A DNA stretch of 64,000 bases from CAKSQF01 sp963628435 (GTDB lineage: Bacteria > Bacillota > Clostridia > Oscillospirales > CAG-272). The position numbers and the translations under genes are program-made. Position 1 is the first letter of the stretch. The number at the start of each line of letters is the position of its first letter. The DNA is taken from positions 1 to 64,000 of the forward strand of contig CAVGEY010000009.1 of the NCBI GenBank assembly GCA_963628435.1, given 5' to 3'. Positions 8,214-16,787 of the stretch are shown piece by piece. The notes under the pieces are model-generated. The model was not told the origin of the DNA. It worked only from the letters and a program-made list of their open reading frames with translations, and did no database searches.

Positions 8214-8242
8214 AAAGGCGGCACAATTTTTGTGCCGCCTTT
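8214..8242. terminator. Bidirectional terminator between glpK and the ABC exporter genes
   Basis: AAAGGCGGCACAA pairs with TTGTGCCGCCTTT around a 3-nt loop. It sits between converging genes, 88 bp after glpK and 7 bp past the stop of the minus-strand exporter gene, with A/T flanks for either direction. Confidence 0.85.
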
Positions 8243-8249
8243 GCTCGAT

Positions 8250-10043
8250 TTATGCGGTGTAATCAAATTGCGCTCTGTACATTGAGGCATAACAACCGCC
8301 TTTTTTAAGAAGTTCATCATGAGTTCCTCTTTCGACCAAACGGCCCTTGTCCATAACAAGAATGCAGTCGGCACCCGTAATTGTGGATAGACGATGGGCA
8401 ATTACGAAACAGGTGCGGCCTTTCATCAGCCTCAGCATGGCATCCTGAATGAGCTTTTCGGTTTGCGTGTCCACATTTGAGGTGGCCTCATCCAGAATCA
8501 GCATGGTCGAATTCATCAACATGGCACGGGCGATGGTGATAAGCTGCTTTTGCCCTTTTGAAATGCTTGTGCCCGATGCGATTACGGGCGTCGCGTAATT
8601 ATCGGGCATTGACATAATCATGTCATGAATGTGAGCTGCGCGGGCAGCCGAGATGACCTCTTCCCGCGTTGCACCCGGACGGCCGTAGGCGATGTTGTCG
8701 TAAATCGTTCCGTCAAACAGCCATGTGTCCTGCAGTACCATTGTGAAACATGAACGCAGACTGTCCCGCCTGATGCTTCGTATGTCTTTCCCGTCAAGCT
8801 GAATTGATCCGGAAGATACATCATAGAAACGCATCAAAAGATTGATGAGTGTGGTTTTGCCGCAGCCCGTCTCACCTACAATGGCAATGACTGAACCGGG
8901 CTTTGCTTCGAAATTTATGTGATGCAGTATCTCTTTGCCTTCGACATAGCTGAAAGACACATCCCGCACCTGTATGTGTCCCGTACACGGAGACGCATCC
9001 GATGCGTTCGGAGCATCCGGCTTTTCGGGAGGAATATCGCAGAGTGTCAGCACACGTTCGGCAGCGGCAAGAGCAGACTGTATTTCACTGAGAATGTTTG
9101 CGAACTCATTAATCGGTCCCGAGAATTTGCGGCTGTAAAGAACGAATGAACCGATGCTGCCGAGTGAAATGTTTCCCGCCATATACATCAGCGAGCCGAA
9201 AATGCTCACAAGAGCCAGTGAAAGATTGTTAATCAGATTCACCGTCGGTCCGGTAACGCTGGCGGTGTAATCGGCCTTCCAGTTGGCATCTACCGCGTTG
9301 TCGTTTTTCTCGGAAAAACGTTCGTAAAATTCTTTTTCCCGATGATATGCATGCACTGTTTTCAGACCCGATATCGTCTCTTCGACAAATCCGTTCAGCT
9401 CACCGAGTCTGCGTGAACGCTCACGGAAAAGCGGACGCACCTTTTTGGCGCGGATGCGTGTGAAACAGACGGATACGGGAATTGTAAAAACGAAAATCAG
9501 CAAAAGTTTCGGTGAAATCGAAATCATCATCGCAAAAGAGCCGATAACCGTTATTGCACTGGAAAGCATCTGCACAAGATCGGTTGACAGTGAACTGCCC
9601 ACGGTATCCACATCGTATGAAAGAACCGAGATGACATCGCCCGTCTGATGAGTATCGAAGAAACCTACCGGAAGCACGGTCAGCTGATGAAACAAATCAG
9701 TGCGCATTTGTTTTGTTATCCTGCGTGAAACCGAAATCATCAGATATGAAAGTCCCAAATTCATTACCGAAGACAGCAGTGAAATAATCAGCATGCAAGT
9801 TACATAATAGGCAACCTTCGGAATATCAACGTCGTTCGGCTTTATTGCGTCAATGGCATAGCCCGACAGCTTGGGACTGAGAAGCGCGAGCAGATTCCCG
9901 ATAACCGAAATGATAACCGCCGACATAATCAGCATACGATAGCGGCTCAGATAGCGCCACAGACGATGCAGAACATGAATCGAACGCCCTTTCGGCTTGT
10001 CGAAAGACATACTGCCGGCGGGCTGACTTGAACGATTGGCCAT
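8250..10043 (-). CDS. ABC exporter half-transporter, subunit with catalytic Walker B (ABCB type)
   Basis: 597 residues: an N-terminal six-TM exporter domain (about 35-320) followed by an ATP-binding domain. Walker A is GETGCGKTT near residue 389, Walker B is LILDEATS near 511 with the catalytic glutamate, and the H-loop is IAHRLST. The signature motif is ISKGQ rather than LSGGQ. Together with the partner gene this fits a heterodimeric multidrug exporter (BmrCD/LmrCD/TM287-288 type), in which one ATP site is degenerate. The start at 10043 has AAGGAG upstream and lies 1 nt past the partner's stop codon; an upstream ATG inside the partner gene is unlikely. It is third in the MarR-ABC-ABC operon. 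The exported substrate is unknown. Confidence 0.92.
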   Translation of the reverse strand: MANRSSQPAGSMSFDKPKGRSIHVLHRLWRYLSRYRMLIMSAVIISVIGNLLALLSPKLSGYAIDAIKPNDVDIPKVAYYVTCMLIISLLSSVMNLGLSYLMISVSRRITKQMRTDLFHQLTVLPVGFFDTHQTGDVISVLSYDVDTVGSSLSTDLVQMLSSAITVIGSFAMMISISPKLLLIFVFTIPVSVCFTRIRAKKVRPLFRERSRRLGELNGFVEETISGLKTVHAYHREKEFYERFSEKNDNAVDANWKADYTASVTGPTVNLINNLSLALVSIFGSLMYMAGNISLGSIGSFVLYSRKFSGPINEFANILSEIQSALAAAERVLTLCDIPPEKPDAPNASDASPCTGHIQVRDVSFSYVEGKEILHHINFEAKPGSVIAIVGETGCGKTTLINLLMRFYDVSSGSIQLDGKDIRSIRRDSLRSCFTMVLQDTWLFDGTIYDNIAYGRPGATREEVISAARAAHIHDMIMSMPDNYATPVIASGTSISKGQKQLITIARAMLMNSTMLILDEATSNVDTQTEKLIQDAMLRLMKGRTCFVIAHRLSTITGADCILVMDKGRLVERGTHDELLKKGGCYASMYRAQFDYTA

Positions 10044-10044
10044 T

Positions 10045-11775
10045 TTACATCGTCTCCTTTCCGGAAATATCGGTGTCATCACCGAGCTGCAGCTGACAGA
10101 GCGAACGATAGAGCGGACAGCTTTCGCGCAGCTCATCGTGCCTGCCGTAACCCGCAATCCGACCTTTGTCCAGCACCAGAATGTGATCTGCCGCCATGAC
10201 GGCGGATACCCGCTGAGCAACCAGAATCGTGGTTACGCCGGCGTATTCCTCGCGAATGGAACGGCGAAGGGCAAGATCGGTCTTGAAATCGAGTGCGCTG
10301 GAGCAGTCATCGAGCAGAAGCAGACGCGGATTTCCCGCCAGCGCTCTCGAAATCAGTACACGCTGCTGCTGACCGCCCGACAGATTCCGACCGCGGACAT
10401 GCAGAGCAAAATCCAGCCCCTCCTCATTTTGACGGATGAAATTTGCCTGAGCCATGTCGGCGGCGGTGAGCAGAGCATCGTCGTCAATATCACGCCCGAA
10501 TCGGATGTTTTCACGCAGACTGTCGGCCATGAGAAAATCATTTTGAAACACGACGCCGACATTTTTTCGCAGCTCCTCGGCCGTCATGGAAGCGATGTTT
10601 CTTCCGCCGATACGGATTTCGCCCTCATCGGGGTCATACTGACGCAGAATAAGAGAAATAATCGTGCTTTTGCCGGCACCCGTAGGGCCGATGATTCCGA
10701 GAGTTTCACCTTCTTTAACCGAAAATGAAATATCACCGAGATCGGGATAACATTTGTTGTATGAGAAAGTAACATGATTGAAAACCAGATAAGCGTCTTC
10801 TTTTACGGGGACGCTTTCTTTGATTTCCAAATCGGGCTCCATAGTCATGATTTCCCTGATTCGTTTGGCACTTGCCTGTCCTTTCGAATACATCATGAAC
10901 AAACGGGATACCGCAAGGAGCGCGTTCAGAATAATGGTAAAATAGCTCATGAATGCGATGATTTTGCCCGATTGGGAAAGTCCTGCCGAAACACGCATCG
11001 CGCCCACCAAAATTACCGTGGCAAGACCGATGTTCAGCAGAAGACTGACAAGCGGACTGACTGCAGCCATAACCGAAGAAGCGCGGAGCTGACTTTTTGC
11101 CAGCGATTCATTCACCTTGTCAAAACGGTCACGCTCATCCGATGTACGGGAAAGCGCACGAATCACACGCGCACCTGCCATATTTTCCTGAATCTTGCGT
11201 ACCATGCCGTCTTCGCACTGCTGTACCTGTGTGTAAAGCGGCAGACTGCGTTTCGAGGCAATAATAACGACAAGCGCCAGCAGCGGCAGTGTGCATGCCA
11301 TGACCAAAGTAAGAATCGGTTCGAGACAGGCGGCAACACTCAGCCCGCCGATGAGCAGAATAGGTGCGCGTACGCCGAGACGCTGCATGCGGTCAACCAT
11401 CTGATGGACATTGTAGGTGTCGCTGGTCAGTCGTGAGACCATGGATGAATCGGTGAGCTTGTCCCGCTGACAGGCGGAGAGACTCTCGATTTTTTCAAAT
11501 AAGTCGCGGCGCAGCTTTCGTGTCAGTTCACGGCTGATGCCCGTGGACAGACGGTTTGCGGTGCAGTTGCAAAGCCAAGCCAACAGGGCACAGAAAAGCA
11601 TTGCCGCGCCCATCATCCATACGCTGCGCATATCGCCTGCGGGGGCATACTCATCCAAAATAATCGACAGCATACTCGGCAGAAACAGCTCGATGACCGT
11701 GCCGCCGATTTTAATCAGCATCTGCCAAAATAAGCGTCCGTAATAAGGTTTCAGGTAGGTTCGGATGAGGTGCAT
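10045..11775 (-). CDS. ABC exporter half-transporter, subunit with degenerate Walker B
   Basis: 576 residues with an ABCB-type membrane domain (about 1-310) and an ATPase domain: Walker A GPTGAGKS near residue 362, canonical signature LSGGQQQR near 463, Walker B LLLLDDCSSALD near 485. The expected catalytic glutamate after Walker B is an aspartate (DD instead of DE), the classic mark of the non-catalytic site in heterodimeric exporters. It pairs logically with the downstream subunit, which has the glutamate but a deviant signature. The start lies inside the last codons of the MarR gene (25-bp overlap), with GGGAG upstream, indicating translational coupling. Drug or toxic-compound efflux is the likely role given the regulator. 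Confidence 0.92.
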   Translation of the reverse strand: MHLIRTYLKPYYGRLFWQMLIKIGGTVIELFLPSMLSIILDEYAPAGDMRSVWMMGAAMLFCALLAWLCNCTANRLSTGISRELTRKLRRDLFEKIESLSACQRDKLTDSSMVSRLTSDTYNVHQMVDRMQRLGVRAPILLIGGLSVAACLEPILTLVMACTLPLLALVVIIASKRSLPLYTQVQQCEDGMVRKIQENMAGARVIRALSRTSDERDRFDKVNESLAKSQLRASSVMAAVSPLVSLLLNIGLATVILVGAMRVSAGLSQSGKIIAFMSYFTIILNALLAVSRLFMMYSKGQASAKRIREIMTMEPDLEIKESVPVKEDAYLVFNHVTFSYNKCYPDLGDISFSVKEGETLGIIGPTGAGKSTIISLILRQYDPDEGEIRIGGRNIASMTAEELRKNVGVVFQNDFLMADSLRENIRFGRDIDDDALLTAADMAQANFIRQNEEGLDFALHVRGRNLSGGQQQRVLISRALAGNPRLLLLDDCSSALDFKTDLALRRSIREEYAGVTTILVAQRVSAVMAADHILVLDKGRIAGYGRHDELRESCPLYRSLCQLQLGDDTDISGKETM

Positions 11776-12209
11776 CTCGCATCATCTCCCTTCGCGTATG
11801 ATTTGGCGCGGGATGCGACACGCTCCATAAGCAGATTCAGCGTTTCACGCTCCTCATCGGTAAAATCCAGAAGCAGATACTGCCGCCACTCCCGAAGAAT
11901 ATCGTAAAGAAGGTCTCTCACGGCAATCGCCTTTTCGGTCGGATAAACCAGCATGGAACGCCGATCGTTCGGATCTGTCTCGCGTCTGATGAAACCCTGC
12001 GTTTCCAGCGCCGACAGCTGACGGGTAACACTTGATTTGTTGACGCATAGAAAATCTGCCAGCGCTTCCTGAGAGATGCCGGGCCTTTTGTAGAGCGGCA
12101 GAAGATATTGACTTTGACAGCCGTTGAGGCCGAGATCGGCAAGTCGACGATCACGATACATCATGCCGCAGCGGTAGGTTATGTTTATTTGCCCTGTTAA
12201 TGTAGGCAT
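11751..12209 (-). CDS. MarR-family transcriptional regulator
   Basis: 152-residue winged-helix repressor of the MarR family. It shows the recognition-helix region ADFLCVNKSSVTRQLSALE (about 53-71) and the wing FIRRETDPNDRRSMLVYPTEKA (about 74-95, with the near-invariant D-x-R-R). AAGGAG lies 12 nt upstream of the ATG. It is the first gene of the operon with the two ABC half-transporters, and the promoter upstream is overlapped by a perfect inverted repeat. That implies autorepression relieved by a small-molecule ligand, the usual MarR mode. A cysteine in SQYLL/FLCVNK is present but nothing shows redox sensing. Confidence 0.93.
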   Translation of the reverse strand: MPTLTGQINITYRCGMMYRDRRLADLGLNGCQSQYLLPLYKRPGISQEALADFLCVNKSSVTRQLSALETQGFIRRETDPNDRRSMLVYPTEKAIAVRDLLYDILREWRQYLLLDFTDEERETLNLLMERVASRAKSYAKGDDARCTSSEPT

Positions 12210-12226
12210 AGAGAATTTTCACTCCT

Positions 12227-12254
12227 TATAATAGTTGCGTATGCAACTATTATA
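12227..12254. promoter_or_regulatory. MarR operator (perfect 12-bp inverted repeat)
   Basis: TATAATAGTTGC (12227-12238), spacer GTAT, then its exact complement (12243-12254). The core TAGTTGC..GCAACTA is a well known MarR-box type. The right arm contains the -10 of the marR promoter, so binding would block RNA polymerase. Confidence 0.85.
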
Positions 12255-12277
12255 ACTCTGTCATACGGGATTGTCAA
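12249..12277 (-). promoter_or_regulatory. Promoter of the marR-ABC operon
   Basis: On the minus strand TTGACA (12277-12272), 17-bp spacer, TATAAT (12254-12249). The -10 is inside the operator. Confidence 0.88.
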
Positions 12278-12303
12278 GACAGAATGAGATTTTTATTTTC
12301 AGC

Positions 12304-12332
12304 TTGATATTTCAAACTTTGTGTGGTAAAAT
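12304..12332 (+). promoter_or_regulatory. Promoter of the beta-propeller glycosidase gene
   Basis: TTGATA at 12304-12309, 17-bp spacer, TAAAAT at 12327-12332; the gene starts at 12382. Confidence 0.7.
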
Positions 12333-12381
12333 AAGGTATAAAGAACGGGATATCGATTTGTTCGGAAAAGAGGATACGGAA

Positions 12382-13302
12382 ATGGAAAAATTTTCCCACG
12401 GGACAAACGGAAACTGGATAAAACTGCCCGAAAATCCGCTTCTCGGCGGTGATTTGGGAACCTGTTTCGATGTTTCGATGATAAAGGAAGAAGACCGAAG
12501 AATACTCATGTATTTTTCGTGGCGGGATAAGGCATCGATTGCCCTTACCGAAAGCACCGACGGTATTCACTGGTCGGATCCCCGAATATGTATCGGCCCG
12601 AGAAAATCGAAGATGGGACGCGAAGATGACCTGAACCGCCCGTCGGTTGTGAAAATCGGCACAATTTATCATATGTGGTATGTCGGACAGTTCAAACCGG
12701 GCGTGGCAGACGGCACATCCGATATTTTCCATGCGGTCAGTGAGGACGGTGTTCATTTCACGAGAACATCCGACGAACCTGTGCTCAGCGCGGGAGAAGA
12801 ATGGGAAAAACACGCTGTCATGAATCCGAGCGTGCTTTACGACGAAAAAAACGGTATTTTCCGTATGTGGTATTCTGCGGGCGAGCAGTATGAGCCGACA
12901 GCCATCGGATACGCCGAAAGCGTTGACGGACTTGTGTGGAAAAAAAGTCCGCTGAATCCGATTTTTCATGCCGAACCTTCGAACGAATGGGAAAAGCATA
13001 AGACGGCAGGATGCCACGTGATTTTCCATAAAGAAATGTACTGGATGTTCTATATAGGATATCATAATGAAAATTACGCCCAGATAGGCGTTGCCCGCTC
13101 GAAAAACGGCGTGGCCGATTGGGAACGTTCGAGATTCAATCCGATTATAGCTCCCGATGAAGGCGCATGGGATGCCGATGCCTGCTATAAACCGTTCGTC
13201 CTGAACATGGGTGACTGCTGGATGCTCTGGTATAACGGCCGCAGGGGAAGCAAGGAGCAAATCGGCGGCGCGCTGCTGAATGAAAAAGAACTCACCTTTT
13301 AA
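12382..13302 (+). CDS. Five-bladed beta-propeller glycosidase-like protein (GH43/GH130-like)
   Basis: 306 residues without a signal peptide. Four or five repeats of the blade motif S-x-(D/N)-G-x-x-(W/F) are visible (ESTDGIHW, VSEDGVHF, ESVDGLVW, RSKNGVADW), each preceded by a hydrophobic MWY/MFY strand. This is the pattern of the beta-fructosidase/GH43/GH130 propeller superfamily. Some members hydrolyse plant or host glycans and others phosphorolyse mannosides; catalytic residues cannot be assigned by eye. The start at 12382 is preferred because AAGAGGA precedes it by 8 nt; an upstream TTG extension reads through promoter DNA. It lies 17 bp before the DUF4186 gene. Confidence 0.75.
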   Translation: MEKFSHGTNGNWIKLPENPLLGGDLGTCFDVSMIKEEDRRILMYFSWRDKASIALTESTDGIHWSDPRICIGPRKSKMGREDDLNRPSVVKIGTIYHMWYVGQFKPGVADGTSDIFHAVSEDGVHFTRTSDEPVLSAGEEWEKHAVMNPSVLYDEKNGIFRMWYSAGEQYEPTAIGYAESVDGLVWKKSPLNPIFHAEPSNEWEKHKTAGCHVIFHKEMYWMFYIGYHNENYAQIGVARSKNGVADWERSRFNPIIAPDEGAWDADACYKPFVLNMGDCWMLWYNGRRGSKEQIGGALLNEKELTF

Positions 13303-13319
13303 TAAATATGATATAATAT

Positions 13320-13670
13320 ATGGAAAAATACGAAAATACTTTCGCGAGACTCGAAAAATCGGCATTCAGATCGAAATTTCATCTTACCGAAAAAGACCAG
13401 AAATATATAAAAGATAAGGGAATCGATACAGTGCGAAGACACGCCGCAGATTTTGTGAAGACAAGACTCGCTCCGGCACAAATTCCGAATGACGGCAGAC
13501 AGACTCCGATGCGCGGACATCCGGTTTTTGTCGCGCAGCACGCCTGCGCCTGCTGCTGCCGCGGCTGCCTTTATAAATGGTACCGTATTCCGAAAGACAG
13601 GGAACTTACCGGGAATGAGCAGGAGAGAATAGTCGATCTGCTTATGACATGGATAGAAAACCGCATTTGA
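13320..13670 (+). CDS. DUF4186 family protein
   Basis: 116 residues, full length for DUF4186, a small soluble bacterial family of unknown function. Characteristic blocks: FRSKFHLTEKDQKYI near residues 16-30, DTVRRHAADFV near 36, QTPMRGHPVFVAQHAC near 61-76 and CCCRGCLYKW near 78-87. The cysteine and histidine cluster (H67, H74, C76, C78-C80, C83) suggests a metal site, which is inference. Probably co-transcribed with the glycosidase-like gene 17 bp upstream. Confidence 0.8.
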   Translation: MEKYENTFARLEKSAFRSKFHLTEKDQKYIKDKGIDTVRRHAADFVKTRLAPAQIPNDGRQTPMRGHPVFVAQHACACCCRGCLYKWYRIPKDRELTGNEQERIVDLLMTWIENRI

Positions 13671-13759
13671 TTTCGGCAGCGATAGGACGCATTCGTGAAA
13701 ATTCAACATAAATATTGTGTTTGTACCGACTTTCGATTGTATGAAAAGTTCTTTCCCTA

Positions 13760-13788
13760 TTGACAAGTTGAAAATTCTATGATAAAAT
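13760..13788 (+). promoter_or_regulatory. Upstream promoter (P1) of the type IV pilus locus
   Basis: TTGACA at 13760-13765, 17-bp spacer, TAAAAT at 13783-13788 preceded by TG (TGATAAAAT). A transcript from here would carry a leader of about 205 nt containing the TTTC repeat before pilB. The stretch 13671-14000 holds no gene; it contains this promoter, two dyads, the repeat and a second promoter. Confidence 0.75.
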
Positions 13789-13817
13789 CTTCTAAACAAA
13801 TAAAATAAATTGGTATT

Positions 13818-13827
13818 TTTGTACAAA
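13818..13827. promoter_or_regulatory. Palindrome TTTGTACAAA upstream of pilB
   Basis: A perfect 10-bp palindrome in the pilus promoter region. A second dyad with the same half-site flavour (AAAATTTGT, 9 nt, ACAAATTTT) lies at 13875-13901. They could be sites for one regulator; no specific regulator can be named. Confidence 0.35.
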
Positions 13828-13874
13828 TGTGGATAAAATAAAGCAAGTTACGAAAGGTATATGAAAAAGAGAGA

Positions 13875-13947
<73 letters not shown>

Positions 13948-14000
13948 GACATTGCGGATACCGATTTTTTGCAAAAAGAGAAAAATACGGGGGTGACGGC

Positions 14001-15692
14001 ATGGCTTATATGCGTCTTGGCGATTTGCTCATCTCGGCAGGTGTCATCAACAATAATCAGCTTGATGATGCTCTTGTTCTTCAAAAGCAGACCGGTCAGC
14101 GGCTCGGCGATGTGCTTATCGAAAACAATATCATAACCGAACGCCAGCTTATCGAAGCTCTGCAGATGCAGCTCGGTGTCGAGTATATTGATTTGACAAT
14201 GGTATCCATTCCTGTGGAGCTTGCCAAATTCGTTCCGCGCGCGATCGCGAAAAAATACTGCGCTGTTCCCGTAAAACTCGTAAAAGACGAGCTTTATGTC
14301 GCAATCAGTGACCCGCTGAACTTCCTTGCTCAGGAAGAGATAAAGGCTTCGAGCCATAAACAGGTCATACCGATGATTGCGGCTCACGCCGCGATTGATC
14401 AGGCGATTTCCACTCTCTACGGAAACGAGGGAACCGCGCGTGCCATCGAGGAGATGAAAATCGAGGCGGGAACATCGTCAAACGATATTATACCCGCTCA
14501 GATGGCTCAGTCGGGTTCGGGCGAGTCGGGCGCACCGACAATCCGCTTTGTAAACTCGATAATCGAGCGCGCCGTCATCGAGCGCGCCAGCGATATTCAC
14601 CTTGAACCGCAGGACGGAGAAATGGTTGTCCGTATGAGAATAGACGGCGCACTGCGCAGAATTCTCACCGTTCCGTCAAATCTCCAGAATACCGTAATAT
14701 CCCGCCTGAAAATAATGGGTAACATGGATATATCCGAGCATAGAATACCGCAGGACGGACGTGCAATGGCATATATCAGACAGCACGAAATCGACCTCCG
14801 TATCTCTTCGATTCCCACGGTTTACGGCGAGAAAGTCGTTTTAAGACTTCTCGATAAAACTCAGAATAAAATATCGAGCCGGTCAATCGGCCTTTCGGGA
14901 GACGATCTCGAGAAATATCAGAATCTGCTGAAAAACAGCAGCGGCGTCATTCTTATCGTAGGTCCTACCGGATCGGGTAAATCGACCACGATGTGCGCGA
15001 TGATTCAGGAGCTGAATCACGAGGAAACCAACATTATGACGCTCGAGGACCCCGTCGAATATGATATTCCCGGAGTCAACCAGTGCCAGATTAACGAAAA
15101 AACAGGCATGACCTTTGCCGCAGGTCTGCGCGCGATTCTGCGTCAGGACCCCGATGTTATCTCGGTCGGAGAAATCCGTGACGGCGAAACCGGTACTATC
15201 GCCGTTCGTTCGGCTATTACCGGACACCTTGTTCTTTCGACTCTGCATACCAACGATGCCGTGTCGGCAATCGACAGACTCATCGATATCGGCATAGAGC
15301 CGTATATGATCGCAAGCGCTCTCCGCGGAGTTGTTTCCCAGCGGCTTGTGCGCAAAATCTGTCCGCACTGCAAAAAAGCCTATACGCCGACGTCCGAAGA
15401 ACTCGCCCTTCTCGGAATTACCGAAGAAACCGATGCTGTTTTCTATCGCGGCGAAGGATGCTCGGAATGTTATCATACAGGCTATCTCGGACGCCGCGCC
15501 GTCTTTGAAATACTTACCGTAAACGAAAATATGCGCCGCCTTATAAACAGCGGAGCCGATTATGATAATCTGCTTGCGGCGGCAAAAAATTCGAATTTCG
15601 TCACGATGCGCGAAAGTTGCCGTAAACTTGTGCTTGACGGCGAAACAACCGTCGAGGAAACGGCAAAAGCGGTAAATTCAACTGTCGATTGA
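14001..15692 (+). CDS. pilB: Type IV pilus assembly ATPase PilB
   Basis: 563 residues, the length of PilB/GspE extension ATPases, cytosolic hexamers that power pilin polymerisation. Residues 1-150 form the MshEN-type N-terminal domain (RLGDLLISAGVI..., QRLGDVLIENNII), the domain that in some relatives binds c-di-GMP. The ATPase core has Walker A GPTGSGKS at about 321-328, the Asp box and Walker B region (RAILRQDPDVISVGEIRD), the His box (LSTLHTNDA) and a zinc-binding pair, CPHC near 453 and CSEC near 486. It begins with ATG after GGGGGTG. It is the first gene of the pilus operon and its stop codon lies 8 bp before pilT. Whether its MshEN domain binds c-di-GMP needs the full motif to be aligned, but the neighbouring diguanylate cyclases make that attractive. 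Confidence 0.96.
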   Translation: MAYMRLGDLLISAGVINNNQLDDALVLQKQTGQRLGDVLIENNIITERQLIEALQMQLGVEYIDLTMVSIPVELAKFVPRAIAKKYCAVPVKLVKDELYVAISDPLNFLAQEEIKASSHKQVIPMIAAHAAIDQAISTLYGNEGTARAIEEMKIEAGTSSNDIIPAQMAQSGSGESGAPTIRFVNSIIERAVIERASDIHLEPQDGEMVVRMRIDGALRRILTVPSNLQNTVISRLKIMGNMDISEHRIPQDGRAMAYIRQHEIDLRISSIPTVYGEKVVLRLLDKTQNKISSRSIGLSGDDLEKYQNLLKNSSGVILIVGPTGSGKSTTMCAMIQELNHEETNIMTLEDPVEYDIPGVNQCQINEKTGMTFAAGLRAILRQDPDVISVGEIRDGETGTIAVRSAITGHLVLSTLHTNDAVSAIDRLIDIGIEPYMIASALRGVVSQRLVRKICPHCKKAYTPTSEELALLGITEETDAVFYRGEGCSECYHTGYLGRRAVFEILTVNENMRRLINSGADYDNLLAAAKNSNFVTMRESCRKLVLDGETTVEETAKAVNSTVD

Positions 15693-15699
15693 GGTGTCT

Positions 15700-16767
15700 A
15701 TGCTTGAACTCGAACAACTGATTGAGCGCGCGCAAGAGGCAGGCGCGTCCGATATTCATATTGTGTGCGGTCTGCCGGTAAAAGTCCGTATTCACGGCAT
15801 TATAAGCCCGCTGGAGGGCGCCGAAGAGCCGCTGACACATGATGACTGCGAAAGATACGCTTTTGCGCTCGCCGGTGAACAGTATGAGTCAATGAAAGAA
15901 ATCGGCGAAATAGACCTTGCCAAATCTTTTTCATGCGGCGCGCGTACGAGAGTTAATATTTTCCGTCAGCGCGGATCGACATCTGCCGCTGTCCGTATTC
16001 TCTCCGACCATATCCCCGAAATCGAGGAACTTCAGCTGCCGGCGGTAATATCCGAATTTCCCGAATACCGCAGCGGAATCGTGCTTGTAACGGGTGAAAC
16101 GGGATCGGGTAAGTCGACAACACTCGCCGCGCTTCTCAATCGTATAAACAATACCCGAAAGGGACATATAATAACACTCGAAGATCCGATAGAATATATT
16201 TACTCGCCCGTTCAGTGCGTGATAAATCAGCGTGAAATCGGTACCGATACACGCAGCTATGCCGACGGTCTCCGCTCGATTCTGCGTGAAGATCCCGATG
16301 TCATACTGATAGGCGAGATGCGAGATCTTGCCACAATAGAGACGGCGCTTACCGCCGCCGAGACCGGACACCTTGTCTTCGCCACTCTGCATACGAATTC
16401 GGCGGCAGACTCGATTGACCGTATGGTCAATGTTTTCCCCGAAGGACAGCAGCGTCAGATACGCCTGCAGGTGTCGACCACTCTGCGTGCGGTCGTGTCC
16501 CAGCAGCTCGTTCCGCGCAAAAACGGCGGCGGACGAATCGTCGCCTGCGAGATAATGGTCGTCAATAACGCAATCAGAAATATCATCCGCGAGGGCAAAA
16601 CCCCGCAGATAGACAGTTATATTACCATGAACGCACAGAACGGCAGTATCACAATGGATAATGCGCTTCAGAAACTTGTCCGCGACGGTATGATTTCAAG
16701 CGAAACCGCGATTTCCTGCTGCCGTGACAGAGAGGCGTTTTCCGCAAGCATTAACCGCAGATTCTGA
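15700..16767 (+). CDS. pilT: Type IV pilus retraction ATPase PilT
   Basis: 355 residues, standard for PilT, the hexameric ATPase that depolymerises pili for twitching and DNA uptake. Seen: EAGASDIHI at the N-terminus, Walker A GETGSGKST near residue 132, LRSILREDPDVILIGEMRD near 190, HLVFATLHTNSA near 220, and the PilT-specific AIRNIIRE motif near 290, which distinguishes it from PilB. The ATG at 15700 is used; a GTG two codons earlier (15694) lies inside the SD sequence GAGGTG. The gene directly follows pilB, so both extension and retraction motors are present. Confidence 0.95.
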   Translation: MLELEQLIERAQEAGASDIHIVCGLPVKVRIHGIISPLEGAEEPLTHDDCERYAFALAGEQYESMKEIGEIDLAKSFSCGARTRVNIFRQRGSTSAAVRILSDHIPEIEELQLPAVISEFPEYRSGIVLVTGETGSGKSTTLAALLNRINNTRKGHIITLEDPIEYIYSPVQCVINQREIGTDTRSYADGLRSILREDPDVILIGEMRDLATIETALTAAETGHLVFATLHTNSAADSIDRMVNVFPEGQQRQIRLQVSTTLRAVVSQQLVPRKNGGGRIVACEIMVVNNAIRNIIREGKTPQIDSYITMNAQNGSITMDNALQKLVRDGMISSETAISCCRDREAFSASINRRF

Positions 16768-16787
16768 TAAAAGAGAGGTGATTTCGC

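Noticed and set aside
10036..10728. Plus-strand open frame opposite the ABC exporter genes
   Set aside because: Antisense shadow of the conserved ATPase domain.
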